A stretch of DNA of 64,000 nt from Bedellia somnulentella (Eukaryota > Arthropoda > Insecta > Lepidoptera > Bedelliidae): the NCBI GenBank assembly GCA_963576735.1, contig OY755177.1, forward strand, positions 7,998,001 to 8,062,000, in the 5' to 3' direction. Under the pieces are notes generated by a model that had not been told where the DNA came from, made no database searches, and saw nothing but the letters and a program-made list of their open reading frames with translations. Below are positions 21,692-33,439 of this stretch, piece by piece (position 1 is the stretch's first letter; every line of letters starts with the position of its first letter). A program made the position numbers and the translations under genes.

Positions 21692-21916
21692 TCAGCTAAC
21701 AAGAACAGTTTCAATCTTGAGCAATTGTCTAAGCTTGTCAGTGACTCGTACGAGAGCCACTTTAGAAGCGCGCACGTTGACTTTCTCTCCGGCGCAGAGC
21801 AGTTGGTGACATTGGGCTCGTTCTAAGAACTCCTGGGTTCGAATCTCTCGGAGTAGCTCACGAGGAGAGCCCGACCCACAGTGGATTTGTTTTAGAAGAC
21901 TTTCCTTTGATTTTAT
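21692..21916 (-). CDS. BCOR: BCOR-like gene, terminal exon
   Basis: 225 bp including TGA at 21692-21694; acceptor TGTTTCAG, phase 0. Encodes the rest of the PUFD-like domain (EFLERAQCHQLL and VTDKLRQLLKIE segments), ending a few residues after a Leu/Val-rich strand. Confidence 0.85.
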   Translation of the reverse strand: MKSKESLLKQIHCGSGSPRELLREIRTQEFLERAQCHQLLCAGEKVNVRASKVALVRVTDKLRQLLKIETVLVS

Positions 21917-24900
21917 CTGAAACATAGAATTTATATTTAGTTTAAAATAAACAAGAAAAAATATTCAAAGTGGACACATGAAATCTATCATACATACAAA
22001 TACAAACATTGAAACACAATATAATGAACAACTTCAGACTGCTCATATTTCGAAGCCTTGAAAAGATTGCGATGTAACTACAATGCAGAGTAGACAACTA
22101 TTCAATTCACGATTTAGTTTACTCCAATATCAACCAAAAATTAATCCAAATATCTCCAAAGTCACAAACTATCCTGAAGCAGCGATACCACATCCTGTAG
22201 AAGACACCAAAGGCCCTCCGACGGTTGGCCTGCGGTAGGCTTGAGGCTGTAGAAGGGGGGGAGGGGCGTTTCTATATCTCGACATTCATAAACTCACCTG
22301 AAGCAGCGACGTAACATCTTGCAGAAGACACCAAAGTCCCTCTGAGGGCTGGCCCGCGGTAGGTTTGAGGCTGTAGAAGGGGGGGAGGGGCGCGTCAGTA
22401 CATTGTATCTCCATAGTGGTGTCTGGCGGCAGCGGGGACGCGGGGGGCGGGGACGACAGCGGGTCGCAGCCGAGCTCCTCCTTGTCTGTAATGCGGGGTT
22501 AATTTAGTCTTATTTCGATTCCACTAAAGATGCTTTTTTGGTTGATGTAAGATATTAAAGAATCTATTCGACTGTTGCAGTGAAAATTTGGTTTGTTTTG
22601 TTCGCCGCCAAATTGCTAAATGGTGCATCCACCAATAGATGACCATTGCTGGACATAGGCATCCCCGAAGATCTCCAAAACGACTGGTCCTAAGCTGTCT
22701 TAATCCATTGGGACCTCCCGTTCTACGGATCTCCTTGTTACGGATAAGATTGCATAGTCAAACTACTGCCATAGCCTTTCAAACTCCATTGCACTTCGGG
22801 TGTCGTTAAACCTTGCCTACAGGCATATCTGGCACATTGATAAATACTTTTCCCTACAGTACCGATTTTTATAAATTCACAGATGATAAATCAGTTCTCA
22901 AAAGCTGATGCCGCAAATGTTGCAAGGAAGTTATTTACACCACGGAATTTGTTAACATTAATCAAGGTTAATAAAAAAACTGTAACCGTACCAATAATCT
23001 GAGCAGGCGATGGGAATATCCAGGGTTCCACAGCATGTCCCTGCACGTCAGCGATATGCAGTCTCAACAGCCTCACCGCGGTTCCCTCAGCGAGTTCCAC
23101 CGGTGTCTGCCCCGCGTAAGTACCGAGCAGAGGGTCAGCTCCGTATGACAGTAGAAGACGAATCATCTCTACGTGGTTGTTCTCTGACGCTTCGTGGAGA
23201 GGTCTGGAATGAAAGGGAGAATTGATAGATTGGTCGATTGATGATTGTGGTGATAAAAATTAACATAAAAATATGGCGACTTCATGCTGGCAGAAAAGGT
23301 ATTTCCCACAATTAATAACTCTGTGCCGAATTAGTACATTTGCAGGACCTTTTTTGGTAAAAGCGATAAATCATTCGTTGATTCTTAAAACTGTTATGAT
23401 TTTTTAAATAAGGATGGTTCGTTTTGTTAAGAACGAGATGTAAATGTTATGTCGTAAAGCCTTCTTAAGCGTAAATTCAGAACAACAAACCAAAAACTCC
23501 TCTTTCTATTAGAAAAGTAGAAGAGAAGAAGTTATCTTGATGCCATAACTTCAACAAAAGTATGATATTTCATTATCATTACTGTTTAATATTGACTTTG
23601 TTGGCAGACTCTTTAAGTAATATTCGCATGAACTTCTTTCACTTTATAATGAGTCGGAGCGAAATAAGTTTATTCTAAATGGAATGTAAAGGTTTTATAA
23701 TTACCTAATTCCCCCTTGAGCAGCCGCTGAGACGTTACTGCCATATTGTAGCAGAAGTCTTGCTATTCTTACATGACCTTTGGCCGCTGCAACGTGAAGT
23801 GGTGTAAAACCCGCATTATCTTTAGCCGAAGGATCCGCACCCATTTTTTCCAGACAATAGGCAACGCAGTCCTGAAATTTAAAAAAAATAAATTATTCCA
23901 CTGTACCATTATTAAGTACTATTTTAACATTTATAACTAGTATAATTTACAAACACCCAAAGCGTCTCGTTACAGGTATCCCACAAGAGGCTATATTACA
24001 AATCCTTAAAGGCAACATACTGCAAAAAGCAAACCAACTTATAGGCGAATCATCTAAACCAGTATATCAAATAAAAAAAACCGAAAGAAAATTAAAATAT
24101 TAATAACTCCTGCATTTTTCTGAGGGTCTGCTTACGCTAGGCGCCTAACAGCACAGGTGTTTTTAAAGTAATTATTAAGTGAAGAGGTTGGGTACTCATC
24201 AACAACGTTTTTTTTATCATCTTCCAAAACATATTTTAAATAATAGGTGTGATAAACATTATTAAGTTTGATATTCTGGCCACCCCTTCTTTGGATTTAT
24301 ACACGTAGTATTGGTAAGAACCTTCTTAAATTACAACTTGTAAGCGGCTAATAATTAAATTGATTTTAGCGGCTTAAAATATTTGTCAATAAGTTTTGTA
24401 ACGTTAGTCGCAGGCCTTCATAACTACAGGACTTGTCCACAAGTCAAAGCGCATCCGCTAGGCCTGGATTTAAGAGGCTTTGGTATAAATCTGATCCACA
24501 AGCTTAGCAAAACCACAGCTTAGCTAATATCTGTTAATATAATTGTATTTTATATACCCGTATGAAACAACATTATTTATATTATGTGGGTAGCCGCAGA
24601 TGCAATATTCAGGCAAATAAACAAGTGTGCAAATAAATAAATAGACTAAATACAATAATACTTACAGTGTAACCAAGTCGGGCAGCCCTGTGAAGTGGTG
24701 TTTCGCCGATGCTCTTATTGACAAACCAACTTTTAATTTCTTTGTGTATGTCATAAACGGACTCTCTGTTCGGTTTTACTGTCACCCTTTTAACAGGTTT
24801 GGGGCCATCTTCATCTCGACGAATTAGTTTTTTCTTTTTTCTTATGTAATCAAAGCCTGAACTAAATTTTCTACGCCCAAAAATTCTTCTGAAGCGTTTT

Positions 24901-27900
24901 TTACTAGCTTCAGGTGGCAACGAAACTGATGGTACCCCTTCTTTGCTTTCTGTCTTGTCTTTATTATCTGGACTGGGGCTTTTCTCCTTTTTACTCAATT
25001 TATTACTACCGAAATCTTTATTAATTCTTTTACTGGCTAACGATTTCATCATGTTATTCCGTTTTTTTAAACGCATTAAGCGTCCTTTTGCATCATTCCT
25101 CTTTAATGATTTCGTGCTTCTCAAACCATCTTTTATTGTACTAGGGCGCCTTTTGATCTTCTGTTTGATGATTTTTTTCCCCTTTAATATCTTTGGTTTT
25201 AAATCATCATTCTGTTTAAGAGTTACTAATGAATCGTCATCGGCACTCTCGTTTCTGCACGATATCGGTGGCGCAGAAGCTGGCCTCTCGTCCCCAAATA
25301 CTTCTTTTATGGTTGCCCTCTGTTTGAGAACCCTACTCTCAGTTCTTGTTCTTGATTTTAGCACGACTGGTGAAAATTCTTCGGTAGCTCCCATTAAACC
25401 ATTAGTATTTGTAATAAATTCATTTCTAAAAGCTGAAACAGTCTCTTTTCGAAAAGCTCCGAGGTAAAAAATATCTTCCATCAACTTTTCCTTCTTCGCG
25501 GACAATGTGCCCATCGTACCGTTTTTTACTAATCCTAAGCTTGGAGTTGGTAGTAACTCGTTAGGAGTTTTTGGTATGACTTTAGGAAAGTCTTCTTTAG
25601 ACTTTTCTTTAATTTTTTTCTTAGTGTCGTCTTTTTTACCACATTTCTGAATAAGCACGTCCACGATAGAACTTCCCTTTTTTCTGACTTTTGATGAAGA
25701 AAACACTGTAGATGTAGAAGCTTCAGAATCATAATGTAATCTGTTTGGAGCAGAACTACTTGAGTTTGACTCTAAATCGCTATCTAAATTGTGTTTATCT
25801 TGACGTCTAGTACACAGATCATCAGTGGCAGCTGAAGGCGCCAGTGAAGGAGCTGGTGATAAAGGAGATGGATCTAAATCTGGCAGTGATGTAGAACCTC
25901 TACTAAACAAACCACCTGATCTACCTCGAGGAATAGCAATTAAGCGGGTCGGCATTCTTAGGGAGCGTTTGTATTTATATAATTCTTCTTCCCACCCTGG
26001 ATGGAAATCAGACCCATCCCCAAACCCAGGTCTGCTAGAGTATTTTAAGTTCATATTTTGCGATTCTTGTTTTTTAACAGGTGACTGTTTCACGGGGGAC
26101 TTGCTAGCAGTGGTATTTTTGCAATCTACATTTTTTACACTCTTACGGATTCTTAATCTGCTTGCTACAGTAATATCATCAGAATCGCTTTCGGTACTTA
26201 ATTGTCTAGTTTTAGTTTTATCATTTCTACTTTCTGAAATACTAGATTTCTTAAGTTTCTTTCCTTTTTGCTCCTTCGAAGGACTAATTTCTTCAATTTT
26301 TTTATTGGTTTTACTTGCATCAACTTCAAAACATTCTAATTTTACATAAGCAGATTTCTCAGATAAGTCTTTTAACAATTGATACTTCAAACGCTCATTT
26401 TCTTCTTTCTCCTTTAACAATTTACTCTTAATAAGTGGTTCATCGTCATCGCTAGACTCATATTCCGTCTTGATGACAGGTTTACCAGACTCTTTAACTT
26501 TTGTTTTAGAATTACTCTGGTTAGATTGAGTTTTGTTTTTTTTCGAGTTTATACTAGCACTTCTTTTTCCTTTATCAATAGGAATTGATATACTTGAGTT
26601 TGATTCCTGCGGTGATATATTCTTTATTGATTCATTGTTTTCATTTAACTTTAATTTTGGTTCAGTGTTGTTATTAATGTGAACAGATTCTTTTGCATTT
26701 TCTTTGATTGTGTCAGGCAAATCTTCTATTTCCCCATCATTGTCAACTGGCTCTTGTTTTATGTTTTGTACATCAAAATTACTAATTACCTCACTTTCAC
26801 CATTTAAATCACTCGTCATAAATGGTTCACCTGAATTGAGATCTTCTGCAGTTTTATTTTCTTCATTTATTTTGTTTTCAGAGGCCTCAGAGTTAAGATG
26901 CTTTTTACGTAACTTCTTTTTAATGCATCCAGTTTTTAATTGTTCTACAAAACTATCACAAGCAGTGGCCCAATCCAAATCTTCTTCAGTTTCTTCTTTC
27001 ATCAACCCTGGAGAGACTTCATTTACTTCTACTTCTGATTTGATAGCATCTTTTTCGATTTCTTCAATACTCATCGGTTCAGTTTTGATATCAGCTATAC
27101 ACGGCAATGAACTATCAGTCATTATAACAGATTCTAATCGAAGGTTATCTTCACGAATTTGATTGAACAAATGTTGCTTTTGTGATTTTGGAACCAACTT
27201 TTCTGTGCTTGCATTCAATGTGCCTTCAGGTTTTCTGTAATTTTCTTCCGAAGTAGGCATGACTTTTAATTCAGCTTTTGTTCGTATTCTTGCAGAAACA
27301 TCAACATCAGGGGATTTATTATTAGAACCACATTTTTTTACCTCCGTTTCCCTGTCCATCGAATCGACTGCCTTCGGCATAAGTATGTTTTGATCTAAAT
27401 TATTATTTGCATTCGAAGCGGCCACATTTGGCAACTTTTCGGTTTCTGCCTCTGTGTCTTTTGTCAAATCAGTAATCTCAATAACTTCTTCTTCAACATC
27501 ATCAATAACTATGAGATCAGGTATAGACCTAGAAGGTTTGACAACATCAGTGGAACCTTGTTTGGTCTCTAAACTGTTTCTTAAAATACTTAAAACTCTC
27601 TTATCTGCTGGTACACCACTATGATCTATGTTATGGTGATGATGCGGATGAGGTGCGAAATCTCTTTGGTGCACTTTCTGAATAACATTGCGATTATAGC
27701 GAAATGAATTGCTAGAAGCATTTTTGTCGGAGTAGTAAGCATTATATTCTGCAGAAGCACGTCCTGTAGTGTCAGTTGCATAAGGAAATCGATTTTCTCT
27801 GTAAGCTGTTGAGGTGCCATGGCTCTTTTGATCACCTTGATAAGCTTCGAAACGTTTATGACTACTATAACTATACACAGGTCGACTCATTAATTCTTGT

Positions 27901-29993
27901 TGCTCGAGAGCTGATCGATTAATACGATCTAATCTACTATCTGGGGACCACGTTTCATGTCGTGCACTTTTTTCTGGAATGTTATTGACAATTTGCCCTC
28001 CAACACGTTTTCTTTCTTCAGTTATATAATGGCGATCATCACGGAGCTTATTTTCTGAAAATCTTCTTTCTCCCACTGATTTAGTTAGATCTACTTTTGT
28101 CACATAATCAGTTTTGGGCAGGTGATTTACATATTTATGCCGGTCCACGTAATGCGAAATCCGTGGATTGACATGGTATGGTTCAATACCTAATCGGGGT
28201 GACTCATATGATCCATTATGTCTTACTGCTGGCTGAGCAGGAGACGCTACTTGATAACTAGGTCTTTCTCTATATTGAGAATGAAAATCTGGCGCAAAGT
28301 CAACTTTATGGGAATTCACTACAGGAGGTGGTATTGTTCTGGAGTTCAAATGATGTCTTGGTTGAAGTGATACGCTTTTGGCTTCTATTGCTACTGAATC
28401 AACCGTATCATCCTGGGTAGTAGACGAATCAGCTGGATTCTTGACTGTTTTGACTGATAGATCTAAAGGTGACTCACGTTTATGTTTTGTTTGGTTCATT
28501 TGATTTACTAACGAAGTAACTGAAACGGTTAGTCGTGATTGTTGGTTTGTAAATCCTGGCTTGGTCACCAAGCGAGATTGTGGTTGTATTTGGTTAGATG
28601 ACGTATTATAATCATAAGCATTCTTGGGAGTAACTTGTGTCTTATTCGTGTTTTTAGGTAACATTGACGAACTTGAAGCAATATTCGATGCAAACTTTGA
28701 TGTAGAAGCATTTAAATAGTGGTAATTAGGTCTTGATTCAGTTTGTCTAATGGAGTTAGGGTCCATTCGACTTATTCTTGATACATCATTCACTAGAGGG
28801 GTAACCATTTTTCGATCTTGAGGACGCGTTCCAGCGTATGGTGCACTAAGGTTACTCATTGAAGGCTTATACTGTACGTTTGGTTGCGTCTCTACACTTC
28901 GATTATGTAACGTATGTGAGGTGGAACTCATACGGTAATCATTATATGCAGCCTGATTTTCCGTTTTTCTATGTGTAATTGATATGTTTCTCTCATTACT
29001 TAAGGACAATCGGGAATAGTGTGAACTATCTTGTCGTTGTTGGTTCGTATCATAGAATTGCGATGATCTACTTCCGGATGCAGGATACATTGAGGGAGGC
29101 AGTTGCGCAGGGTGATGAATTGGTGGAACTCGGTCATTAATTGGTGGAGGATGCGACAATGTTGTTGTGTGGGAAGGCGATTCGCGCATACGCATTGAAT
29201 GATGCATTGGTACTGTTGTCGAGGTTCTCACATAAGTTTGAGGACTGTGACGTGGTAATGTTGAGGTTTGTGGTGAATTAAGGTGATTCGGATTCGATAT
29301 ACTCTCAGGTATTGGGGTTTCATAAGAATATCTGAGAAAAGGCTCTGGAGGACGAGATGAAGAGTAGGATTCTGGGGGCCGCCCCGCAGTGTATTGATCT
29401 ATCGATCGCGAAGTTGATGTTTGTATTCGGTGCATAGGTGGACGATACGGAGGATTATCGATATCTGGCTCCTTGTTAGCGGATTTCGTTAACAAAGGTT
29501 GCACTGGTGGTGCGGTACTTGGAGGTCGCGCGGGTGACGGACATGGCGCGGCAGGAGCAGGTGCTGGTGAAGGTAATTTACAAACAACGGGTTTTCGGAT
29601 AATGTGAGAAGGTGGAGATAATGCTTCATTAGTTTCATCGTCATCATCTGGTTCTGGTTGTTCCCGTCTTTTTTCTAATGCTTCTCTCATAACAGTTGCT
29701 TTATGAATTATATGCGGCTCAGGTTCAAGTGGTTCGGATGGTGGCCTCGAGGAAGTCGATGGTCCTGGTATAATTGACGCCTCTTCTTCGGGGTCTGGAG
29801 GTTGGATTGTATTTGCGGAGGAACCCGACTGCGATGGTTTGTCTTCTTCCAGAGACATGGTGTTAGCTGACCAAACAGGCTGATTTGAAGCATTACTGTC
29901 CGATGGTTTCGGTACTCCCATAAAGTATTGTCTCGTACCTTCCAATACATTACTAAAGGTTACATCCATACTAGTCCAACATCGGCTTGAATT
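21692..29993 (-). CDS. BCOR: BCL6 corepressor (BCOR)-like protein, five-exon gene
   Basis: Exons (minus strand): 29993-24666, 23871-23705, 23203-22992, 22485-22298, 21916-21692; all introns are GT-AG and phases fit. From the first ATG in the big exon (29969) the product is about 2,031 residues, mostly disordered, Ser/Pro/Lys-rich. A PLDLS CtBP-binding motif lies near residue 501. Hydrophobic-acidic LIVIDD/VIEITDL stretches (about 27476-27525) look like SUMO-interacting motifs, and IKTE, IKSE, IKQE and IKTE are sumoylation-type sites. Three ankyrin repeats follow (GETPLHRAARLGYT; GFTPLHVAAAKGH; RPLHEASENNH), then a PUFD-like C-terminus. Ankyrin repeats close to the C-terminus followed by PUFD is the BCOR/BCORL1 layout; ANKRD11/12 have them near the N-terminus. 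BCOR's PUFD binds PCGF1 in the nuclear PRC1.1 complex. Upstream exons may exist: an acceptor (TTTCAG) precedes 29993. Confidence 0.88.
22174..22268 (-). pseudogene. duplicated copy of the 3' half of the PUFD exon
   Basis: 95 bp aligning without gaps to 22298-22392. I count 12 differences; in the exon's frame all fall at synonymous positions except one Thr-to-Val codon. The donor is GATAGT where the parent has GTGAGT. The reading frame would end four codons later at TGA. It may be a decayed alternative exon, a recent gene-conversion product, or a collapsed haplotype artefact. Confidence 0.7.
22298..22485 (-). CDS. BCOR: BCOR-like gene, first PUFD exon
   Basis: 188 bp; acceptor GCATTACAG, donor CAG|GTGAGT. 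Encodes a proline-rich linker and the LPPFYSL...GLWCLLQDV segment, matching the start of the PUFD fold that discriminates PCGF partners. Its last 95 bp are duplicated downstream in the following intron. Confidence 0.85.
22992..23203 (-). CDS. BCOR: BCOR-like gene, ankyrin exon
   Basis: 212 bp; acceptor TTCATTCCAG, donor G|GTACGG. Encodes repeat 3 (PLHEASENNHVEMIRLLLSY), a GQTPVELA segment and the linker to the C-terminal domain (WIFPSPAQIIG). Confidence 0.88.
23705..23871 (-). CDS. BCOR: BCOR-like gene, ankyrin exon
   Basis: 167 bp; acceptor AAATTTCAG, donor AG|GTAATT. Enters in phase 0 and leaves two bases of a codon. Encodes the end of repeat 1 and all of repeat 2 (DNAGFTPLHVAAAKGHVRIA). 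It is too fragmented to appear as a long open frame. Confidence 0.88.
23872..24665 (-). other. largest internal intron of the BCOR-like gene
   Basis: 794 bp, AT-rich, no repeat or gene seen. The other introns are 501 bp (23204-23704), 506 bp (22486-22991) and 381 bp (21917-22297). Confidence 0.8.
24666..29993 (-). CDS. BCOR: BCOR-like gene, large exon (disordered region to first ankyrin repeat)
   Basis: 5.3 kb without a stop. The donor is ACT|GTAAGT at 24665 and the acceptor TTTGTTTCAG ends at 29994. The nominal frame can be extended a few codons past the acceptor into intron, so the likely start is ATG at 29969 unless an upstream coding exon joins. The last 400 bp encode a basic segment (RRKFSSGFDYIRKKKKL) and a WFVNKSIGE sequence leading into the first ankyrin repeat. 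Plus-strand frames of up to 174 codons opposite this exon are shadows. Confidence 0.9.
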
Positions 29994-30520
29994 CTGAAAC
30001 AAAAAAAATAATATTATTATAAACTAAATAAAAACTTGAGCAAAATCGAAAATACGATGCAGAAACAGTTAATAAAATATTTTCTCTTATTTCTTCACTT
30101 CAATTAACCACAAAACGAGGATGCCCCTTCAGAATTTTCAAGCCTACATCTATTTCTATTTATTAGTTCTGGAGCTCAAGTATCCATCTAAGGGAATAAA
30201 TCCGCAATATGTATTTATTATATTGTATCTTTATCAGACACACTTTTTCTCCAAAATCATAGCAATAAATGAAATGAGACACATGTTTATTGTAGCTTGC
30301 TCACTTTAAACGTAAACATACTGTAGCGCGAACGGGGCTGAATATTAGTAAGTGGATTATGTTAAGTAAACAAACTGGTTTTGTTCCAATTATAGCTAAT
30401 ATAAATTTCAAATAAGACTCATTTTAAAGCACATCGATTTACAAAACGGAATAGTCTATAACTTTCAATATTGAATCCACATTTATAATTAATTGCAGTT
30501 TATTGGGAATTCTATGCCAG
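29994..30520. other. intron or upstream flank of the BCOR-like gene
   Basis: AT-rich, no conserved coding piece found. Confidence 0.4.
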
Positions 30521-30776
30521 TGTGTAGTGTCGGCTTAGAATAACACTACCCCATTTCTACCCGTGGGTGATCGTAAGAGGCGACTAAGGGTATAGGGGCT
30601 TTTTAAGTGATTTTTGGGCGATGTGGTTGGAGACCCGTCACCAAAAACATTTATTATTACCATCTTTTCCCCAATCAACTTCCAAAAGTGGCTGAAGAAT
30701 TTCTTATTCCAAAGCTCTGGCTACCCCGTTAAGGGATTTATAGCCGTGAGTATATGTATGTATGTATGTATGTCTA
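30521..30776 (+). repeat. dispersed repeat B, near complete
   Basis: Begins TGTGTAGTGTCGGCTTAGAA, has a CGTAAGAGGCGACTAAGGG block, an AAAGTGGCTGAAGAATTTC block and a TATAGCCGTGAGTATATG block, and ends in (TATG)n. About 250 bp. SINE-sized, but no Pol III boxes are obvious to me. Confidence 0.8.
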
Positions 30777-32194
30777 TGCTAGTGTATGATTTATTGTTTG
30801 AGCTAATCAGCAGAGTTTACAATGGAATCATGCTCATCATTAGTAATTAGTAAACAGAATTTAAAAATAAATTTGTGACGAGAGCATTCCCTAAATAGAT
30901 CAGCTAAGGATGGTGGCATTTATCAAGAATTGTATAATAAGTGTTAAAAACATAAACATAAAAATATCAATAATAAAACTATTGAAATAATTTAAGCGAG
31001 CAGGGGGCAGCTGGATATCAGACTTAAATTTATACTTTTGAAGTACTTTTTCTGTATTATGTTCTAAATTATTTCTGCACTATACAATATAATAAAAAAA
31101 AACCTGCCGACTTAGAAGCCACCACAAAATATGTCAGGACAACCCAGCATAAATTACATAGCAGTTAAGTATATCTTACATCACACAAACACGATAGGAA
31201 ATGATTTTTATGAAAAGATGATTTTTATTTTAATACTTCGAATTTAGGAGGTGCGTGAAACATGTTTAAAAAATGAAGTTTGGCGGTAAACGACCTCTTT
31301 TAAATTAAATAATTCTTTGGTTGAAATAGAATAGACAGTCTGTCATCATAATTATAGCAATACTACTTGTCACACGATTTACCTGCTTAAGAATTAAATA
31401 TGTATAGCATGTGCATAATACATCAGTTTGCTTTGAATCATTGATATTCAATATTTAGAGAAATCACACATGTGGCGTCAAGGGGATCGTCGACATGTCG
31501 GCAACCACTGGTGTGTATAAAAAAACTAAGAATATGTATGAAAGGTGTGAGAGAGAAGAAGAGATCGAAACGAGTCGGCAGATTACGTAGGTTAAGTAGG
31601 TGTTGTACTTGTAGTTATGTCGTGTTTACAAAATCCAAATAATCCAATTTATCAATGGGCTAACATGGATCGCGTTTTTTGGATGTCTACTCGGATTAAA
31701 GTAAACGCGACATTAGTAAAACAATCATCCCCGCAGACATTTGATCACGTGTTTCGCTCGAGTTTGTTTACTCACACTAACGCACATTCCAACTGTATCG
31801 GGTCATTGCCCCGCGCGCGAAATAAGGTGACTTTGTATTGTGTAGCGTAACTCACGATCGCAACATTAGGGTAGCCTGCCGTTTAAACGCTTAACCGATA
31901 TAGTAAGATTATTTATAAGTGACGAATTTTCAGACTTTTAGATTATTCAACTATGTTATGTTAAAGAAAAAAAAATTTCGTGACAGTAGAAATGATTTTT
32001 TTACTTCTTTTTTTCCAAATATTTCATGGAGCATATAATAAGACGAATTATTGTAGAAGAAAGTACATGTATTTTTCAAATAATTGCGGGATGAACAGTC
32101 TGTAGTGATGAGATGAGAGTTGTGTGTGTGCTACTAATACCACAAATTATCTGAGAATGTGGAACAGTAATTTGTATTTGTTAAAATCAGTTGT
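30777..32194. other. non-coding flank with a CpG-richer patch (31480-31870)
   Basis: The patch contains a CACGTG-type E-box (31748) and several CGCG sites. It lies 1.5-1.9 kb upstream of the large BCOR exon and is a candidate promoter or 5' UTR region for that minus-strand gene. The 77-residue plus frame at 31617 has no recognisable domain. Confidence 0.35.
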
Positions 32195-32198
32195 CTAG

Positions 32199-32576
32199 TG
32201 TTAGGTTTATTTTATTTACAGGGTTTTCTGATAAATTACTTTTGTATTAATGTTTATTATATTAATTTTAAAAAGAAAAATGTATTAGGGCGCCATCTAT
32301 GAATAAACGGAAATAAGGAAAGGGGTTGACTTCTAGAATAAATACACTCGTCCCACTGACTAGTGACAGTTGTCTTGATAAATTTAAAGAGTTAACTTGT
32401 GCAATATTTTACTTTGACTCGACATTGGCGAAATAATTGTGGCAAACACGATTGAAGCCACTTAATAAAAAATGGAATTAAAATGGATACTTTATTGTGT
32501 TATGTGTTGGTGAAATAAATAATCTATCTCCTGAACCTGAGTTTTATTGAAGATCTCGTTACTGAGTATTATAACA
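32199..32576 (+). repeat. 5' LTR of the LARD-like element
   Basis: 378 bp. The next bases, ATTCAGAAGTGGGAC, keep the CAGAAGTGGGA core of a tRNA-Leu-type primer site but lack the leading TGGTGT. Confidence 0.88.
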
Positions 32577-33158
32577 ATTCAGAAGTGGGACTATCTACGC
32601 AAAACGGAGCTGAACGCGAGTACCTTATTATTATTCCTTAATATTTATATTATTGTATAAATAAAGTTCACCAATGAACCATGATTCATGGTTTCGTATT
32701 GTATTAGGGTTATAGCGGGGCACAAGCTCTATAAATATAGCCAGCTACTCTGTTTGTGGACGGCTCATTGCTTCACTATCCAAAATACGTGTAAAGTGGA
32801 AGTAGATTTTGTTTCATGCAGCCCTACACTTGGTCAGGGTTGCTCCCCGATAATAGAAATACCACAATTTTATTTCTGCACACGTGCCTAATCGTTCGTA
32901 TAGCCATATGCCATTGCTTACTTATATGCCTCTATTTTGTGTAATAATGTCCGGTAGTCTTTTACGTAGACGAAAATATTAAAATTTACATTCTTATATA
33001 TAATACCTATATGCACATATATGTTCGTATTTGTACATCCATTGTATAGGCCCTACTATGATTGGGCTTGTAAAAGGGGGGTAAAATTTCAGTCAGTTTC
33101 TGAGATACGAACAAAAACTTGTCTAATCATCATGTATTTCTGCATTCTCGGTCGAGGC

Positions 33159-33436
33159 ATGGCGTCAACAGTTAATGAGACAAAGCAAGTGCAGACGTCA
33201 GTTCCTAGGACGTCACGTCATCGCAAGGCCTTGTTCCAAAGATCAAGCCTAGGCCTGACCACCGCAGTCTAAGCTGTAGCAGGGGCTCACGCGTGGGACG
33301 GCATCGTGGTCAACGGTGTCGTCGTAGCTGGAGCCATCTTAGCCAGAGCCGTCGTTATGACGGTCGCAACCGCGGCCGAGGCCTCATCCATTGCCGATCT
33401 CGGCGCCCTAGCGCTAGTGATTGAACCTGATGAGTC
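33159..33436 (+). pseudogene. broken gag start in the LARD-like element
   Basis: ATG at 33159 opens a frame (MASTVNETKQVQTS...) that stops at about 33271. A neighbouring frame continues with an Arg/Ser-rich stretch (SLSCSRGSRVGRHRG) to about 33423. A basic, RS-rich N-terminal Gag of a Ty3/gypsy element disrupted by a frame change is the likeliest reading. GC content is clearly higher than in the rest of the interior. Confidence 0.5.
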
Positions 33437-33439
33437 GAA

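Noticed and set aside
24943..27162. Plus-strand frames of 152-174 residues inside the BCOR-like gene
   Set aside because: Antisense shadows of the coding exon; Phe/Leu/Ser-rich and without domains.
21692..29993. ANKRD11/12 identity for the minus-strand gene
   Set aside because: Those proteins carry ankyrin repeats near the N-terminus; here they are near the C-terminus and followed by a PUFD-like domain, which is the BCOR layout.
31617..31850. 77-residue frame in the CpG-richer patch
   Set aside because: No recognisable domain or splice context; the patch is better read as a possible regulatory region.
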